Source of the DNA: an uncultured Bacteroidales bacterium
Lineage (GTDB): Bacteria > Bacteroidota > Bacteroidia > Bacteroidales > Muribaculaceae
Direction of reading: 5' to 3'
DNA: 64,000 nt
Assembly: GCA_958418815.1 (NCBI GenBank)
Contig: CATZGB010000002.1
Location: 1-64,000 of the forward strand
The notes below the pieces were generated by a model. The model was not told where the DNA came from and searched no databases. It worked only from the letters and a program-made list of their open reading frames with translations. Positions 61,542-64,000 of the stretch are shown here, piece after piece; the first letter of the stretch is position 1, and the number at the start of each line of letters is the position of its first letter. The position numbers and the translations under genes are program-made.

Positions 61542-62720
61542 ATGGCGTCAGACTCCATACCATCTGCCAGCGACCGCGCCCAGACTGAAACCGTATTCCT
61601 TGCGGCGCGCAAATGCCTGAGTTTCGGCATTCCATTCGCCGTATGCCATCTTCCGGGCAACCAGGCACTCGACTTTTTCTGCGGCATTGAATCCTCCGCT
61701 GACGCAACCCCCACCTCTTCCGAGGCGGGAAAAACATTTGAGATAGGTCGATGGCTAGCCCCGTGGTCTGAGAGGACAAGCATCGGGCAACACCTCTCCG
61801 CCTCTCAGGCCGCCGGGCTTGAAGAGGCTGACGCTGAGTCATATCCCGGCCTGTTCTCATCCCCCGAGGCGTTGCAGGCAGACAATGTGATTACCCCGGA
61901 GGAGTACCACGAAGCTGTGGCCGCAATAACCGAGAGGTGCCGCCTGCGCGACGGAAAGACCGTGTATTCCCGTGTCATCTCCGGGGAAAACCCATCACTC
62001 AACATACCGGCCGCCACCCGCATGCTGTTCGATGCCTTCCCTTCGTCATTCGGCTTCCTGTATTACACGCCACAGACTGGGTGCTGGCTCGGGGCCTCAC
62101 CGGAGACACTGCTTGATTTCGACGCACCCACTCGCCGGGTCTCCACAATGGCATTCGCCGGCACACGCCGGGCCTCAGCCGGCGAAGCCCCTTGGGATGA
62201 CAAGAACCTCAGGGAAAACAGTTTTGTGGCCGATTACATCCGCGACAGGTTCCGCATGCTCGGCATGGAGCCGGAGATAAGCCGGCCATACACGGTCAGC
62301 TACGGGACAATCCAGCATCTCAGGCGCGACATACAGGCCACACTTCCCAAGGGATTGGAATTCCACCGCCTGCTCGACTTGATAAATCCCACCCCGGCCC
62401 TCTGCGGCACACCTCTCGAAAGTGCCCTGGAAGACATCCGCGACTTCGAGCACCACACACGCGGATGCTACGGAGGTTTCGTCGGCATCCGCCACCACCG
62501 TCCCTCTCCGGCAGGCGATGACGGCGGCAGCATCTCGCCTGGCGGATTCAGGAGTTTCGTCAATCTGCGCAGCGCCCGCATATCGTCCCTCCCCGGAGGT
62601 TATTTTGAAATCCTCGCCGGAGGCGGGCTGCTCCAAGGCTCAGACCCGGCTTCGGAATGGGCCGAGACCGAATCCAAGGCTTCACGCCTGCTGTCGATAC
62701 TCTCCGGCCGCAGTTTTTAA
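61542..62720 (+). CDS. menF: Isochorismate synthase (MenF)
   Basis: 392 residues. C-terminal chorismate-binding domain with GASPETLLDF, TMAFAGTRRA, LHRLLDLINPTPALCGTPLE-like core and FRSFVNLRSARI, plus the final AGGGLLQGSDPASEWAET. The N-terminal part is weakly conserved as usual. Converts chorismate to isochorismate for menaquinone. No menD is adjacent here; the next gene has its own promoter. Confidence 0.88.
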   Translation: MASDSIPSASDRAQTETVFLAARKCLSFGIPFAVCHLPGNQALDFFCGIESSADATPTSSEAGKTFEIGRWLAPWSERTSIGQHLSASQAAGLEEADAESYPGLFSSPEALQADNVITPEEYHEAVAAITERCRLRDGKTVYSRVISGENPSLNIPAATRMLFDAFPSSFGFLYYTPQTGCWLGASPETLLDFDAPTRRVSTMAFAGTRRASAGEAPWDDKNLRENSFVADYIRDRFRMLGMEPEISRPYTVSYGTIQHLRRDIQATLPKGLEFHRLLDLINPTPALCGTPLESALEDIRDFEHHTRGCYGGFVGIRHHRPSPAGDDGGSISPGGFRSFVNLRSARISSLPGGYFEILAGGGLLQGSDPASEWAETESKASRLLSILSGRSF

Positions 62721-62764
62721 TGAATTTTATCGGACAGGGGTGGGGAGATTAGCCGGATATGTTG

Positions 62765-62772
62765 TAACTTTG
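62765..62772 (+). promoter_or_regulatory. -7 box of the DHH phosphoesterase gene
   Basis: TAACTTTG followed by C, only 6 nt before the ATG at 62779, so the transcript is probably leaderless or starts translation at the second ATG (62782). Confidence 0.5.
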
Positions 62773-62778
62773 CAGACT

Positions 62779-63807
62779 ATGATGGAGAACCTTATTGAAC
62801 GAGAAAAGATAGACTACCTGCGCCAGTTGGTCAACAGGGCGCGAAGGGTTGTCATCACCTGCCATTTGTCGCCCGACGGCGATGCCATGGGCTCCTCCCT
62901 CGGGTTGTGCCGGGTGTTGCGCAATGCCGGGAAAGAGGTGAAGGTCATCACTCCCGACAGCCCGCCTAAATACCTCATGTTCCTTCCAGGAGCAGAGCAT
63001 GTGGTGGTCTACTCCCGTTTCGAGGCATTCGCCAACAAGATTCTGGCCGAGACCGACCTGATTTTCTGCCTCGACTACAACGACGCGAAGCGAATAGACC
63101 TGGTAGCCCCGGGGATGCTCTCATCCCCCGCGCCGAAGGTGATGATCGACCACCACCTGTATCCCGACAACTTCCCCGACCTCGTGATCTCGCATCCCGA
63201 GATATCCTCCACCTCCGCGCTGGTCTACAAAGTGGTGTCAGCGCTGGGAATGCTGCGTTTCCTCGACCAGGACGCAGCCATGGCCATCTACACCGGCATG
63301 ATGACCGATACCGGCAATTTCTCTTACAACTCCAACGACCCAGACCTCTACCGCATCATCGCCCGTCTGCTTGACAAAGGTATAGACAAAGACTGGATAT
63401 ACAAGAAAGTATATTTCAACAACTCGCTGAACCGCCTGAAACTCAACGGGTATGCCATCTGCGAGAAACTCGAGCATTTCCCCGGCCACAAGGCGACACT
63501 CATCACCCTCACACGCGACGAGCTTAACGATTACCACTACCAGAAGGGGGACACCGAAGACCTGGTCAACCGCACCCTCACCTGCCCGGATGTCGTCTAC
63601 TCCATCTTCCTGCGCGAGGAGACCGACTACATCAAGGTGTCGGCCCGAAGCAAAGGGGATTTCCCCGTAAATAAAATGTGTGCCGAGTTCTTCAACGGCG
63701 GAGGCCACCTCAACGCGGCCGGAGGGGAATTCCACGGCACCCTTGAGCAGGCCGTGGAGAGACTCCTTGAGGCCATGCCGCTGTTTGACCGTTACCTGCC
63801 CGAATAA
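62779..63807 (+). CDS. DHH/DHHA1 phosphoesterase (NrnA-like oligoribonuclease/pAp phosphatase)
   Basis: 342 residues from the ATG at 62779; upstream codons would overlap menF and the -7 box. DHH motifs: HLSPDGDAMGSSLGL, CLDYNDAKR, the signature DHH in MIDHHLYPDNFPD, and GMMTDTGNFSYN; the C-terminal DHHA1 domain ends FNGGGHLNAAGGEF. Manganese phosphoesterase degrading short oligonucleotides, cyclic-di-nucleotide products or pAp. Confidence 0.9.
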   Translation: MMENLIEREKIDYLRQLVNRARRVVITCHLSPDGDAMGSSLGLCRVLRNAGKEVKVITPDSPPKYLMFLPGAEHVVVYSRFEAFANKILAETDLIFCLDYNDAKRIDLVAPGMLSSPAPKVMIDHHLYPDNFPDLVISHPEISSTSALVYKVVSALGMLRFLDQDAAMAIYTGMMTDTGNFSYNSNDPDLYRIIARLLDKGIDKDWIYKKVYFNNSLNRLKLNGYAICEKLEHFPGHKATLITLTRDELNDYHYQKGDTEDLVNRTLTCPDVVYSIFLREETDYIKVSARSKGDFPVNKMCAEFFNGGGHLNAAGGEFHGTLEQAVERLLEAMPLFDRYLPE

Positions 63808-63865
63808 CCAGCATCCGCGTTCGACACCAACCATTACACCATCTCAACATCACGACTACAAGATA

Positions 63866-64000
63866 ATGAACCTCAGAAAATTCCTGACATTCGCCATAAG
63901 CGCGGCATTCCTGCTGGCATTCAGCTCATGCAAAGACTCCAAAAGCTATGCCGAGCTCCTCAACGAGGAGACAAAGGCAGTCAACGCGTTCCTGGCCGAC
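63866..64000 (+). CDS. DUF4827-like lipoprotein, N-terminal fragment
   Basis: Cut by the window edge after 45 codons. Signal NLRKFLTFAISAAFLLAFSSC with lipobox Ser-Ser-Cys, then KDSKSYAELLNEETKAVNAFLAD, which resembles the start of Bacteroidales DUF4827 lipoproteins. Probably cotranscribed with the DHH gene 58 bp upstream. Family call rests on this short stretch. Confidence 0.6.
   Translation, partial: MNLRKFLTFAISAAFLLAFSSCKDSKSYAELLNEETKAVNAFLAD

Overview
The window is a 64 kb chromosomal segment of a Bacteroidales bacterium, most likely a Muribaculaceae-type gut commensal (an inference from gene content). The evidence is: Bacteroidetes promoters of the form TTTG-N19/20-TAnnTTTG; N-terminal lipoprotein signals; FimB/Mfa2-like fimbrial genes; a B12-dependent methylmalonyl-CoA mutase pair (mutA/mutB); a Porin_10-type putative porin; secreted GH2 and GH13 enzymes; and a DUF4827-type lipoprotein at the right edge. 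Coding DNA is GC-rich except for a clearly AT-rich stretch at about 36.3-40.85 kb. I see no prophage, insertion sequence, CRISPR array or rRNA operon.

Layout. 0-2.5 kb: minus-strand fimbria-accessory pair (DUF3575-type OmpA/barrel protein, then a FimB/Mfa2-like lipoprotein). 2.8-8.6 kb: clpB, a small lipoprotein, divergent EamA and LysE transporters, a CBM9-like protein. 8.9-16.3 kb: purH and the rod-shape cluster mreB-mreC-mreD-mrdA(PBP2)-rodA. 16.4-23.2 kb: patatin lipase, GH13 amylase, prs, putative porin, MFS exporter. 23.4-29.6 kb (minus): secreted GH2 beta-galactosidase, a palindromic repeat element, tRNA-Ser(UGA), dnaG. 29.8-35.7 kb: complete tripartite RND efflux operon ending in a 19-bp-stem terminator. 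35.8-40.85 kb: AT-rich accessory segment with a 934-residue secreted repeat protein, unknown small genes and an MntA/HepT toxin-antitoxin pair. 40.8-47.3 kb: a membrane-anchored solute-binding protein, a repeat-rich spacer, mutA-mutB with a structured leader, and an alpha/beta hydrolase. 47.5-51.4 kb: operon of an 80-residue protein, agmatine deiminase, N-carbamoylputrescine amidase and a fused AAA-ATPase/DUF4435 protein resembling a single-chain PARIS (AriA-AriB) effector. 51.4-56.6 kb: a small secreted peptide, a Crp/Fnr regulator preceded by a rod-shaped RNA-like element, secreted type I pullulanase, DUF4136 lipoprotein, mltG. 56.7-64 kb: outer-membrane barrel protein, pyrK-pyrD, ftsY-rimO, menF, a DHH phosphoesterase, and the start of a DUF4827-type lipoprotein.

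Functionally most of the window is core: envelope growth (mre/PBP2/RodA, MltG), nucleotide metabolism (purH, prs, pyrK/pyrD), protein quality control (clpB), replication (dnaG), protein targeting and ribosome modification (ftsY, rimO), succinate/propionate chemistry (mutA/mutB), menaquinone (menF), polyamines (aguA/aguB) and polysaccharide breakdown. The most novel-looking items are the AAA-DUF4435 fusion at the end of the putrescine operon, the structured leaders upstream of mutA and purH, the about 180-nt rod-shaped RNA candidate near the Crp-family gene, two palindromic or repeat-rich intergenic elements, and the compositionally mosaic secreted repeat protein. No similarity search or folding program was run; every structure and family call was read by eye.
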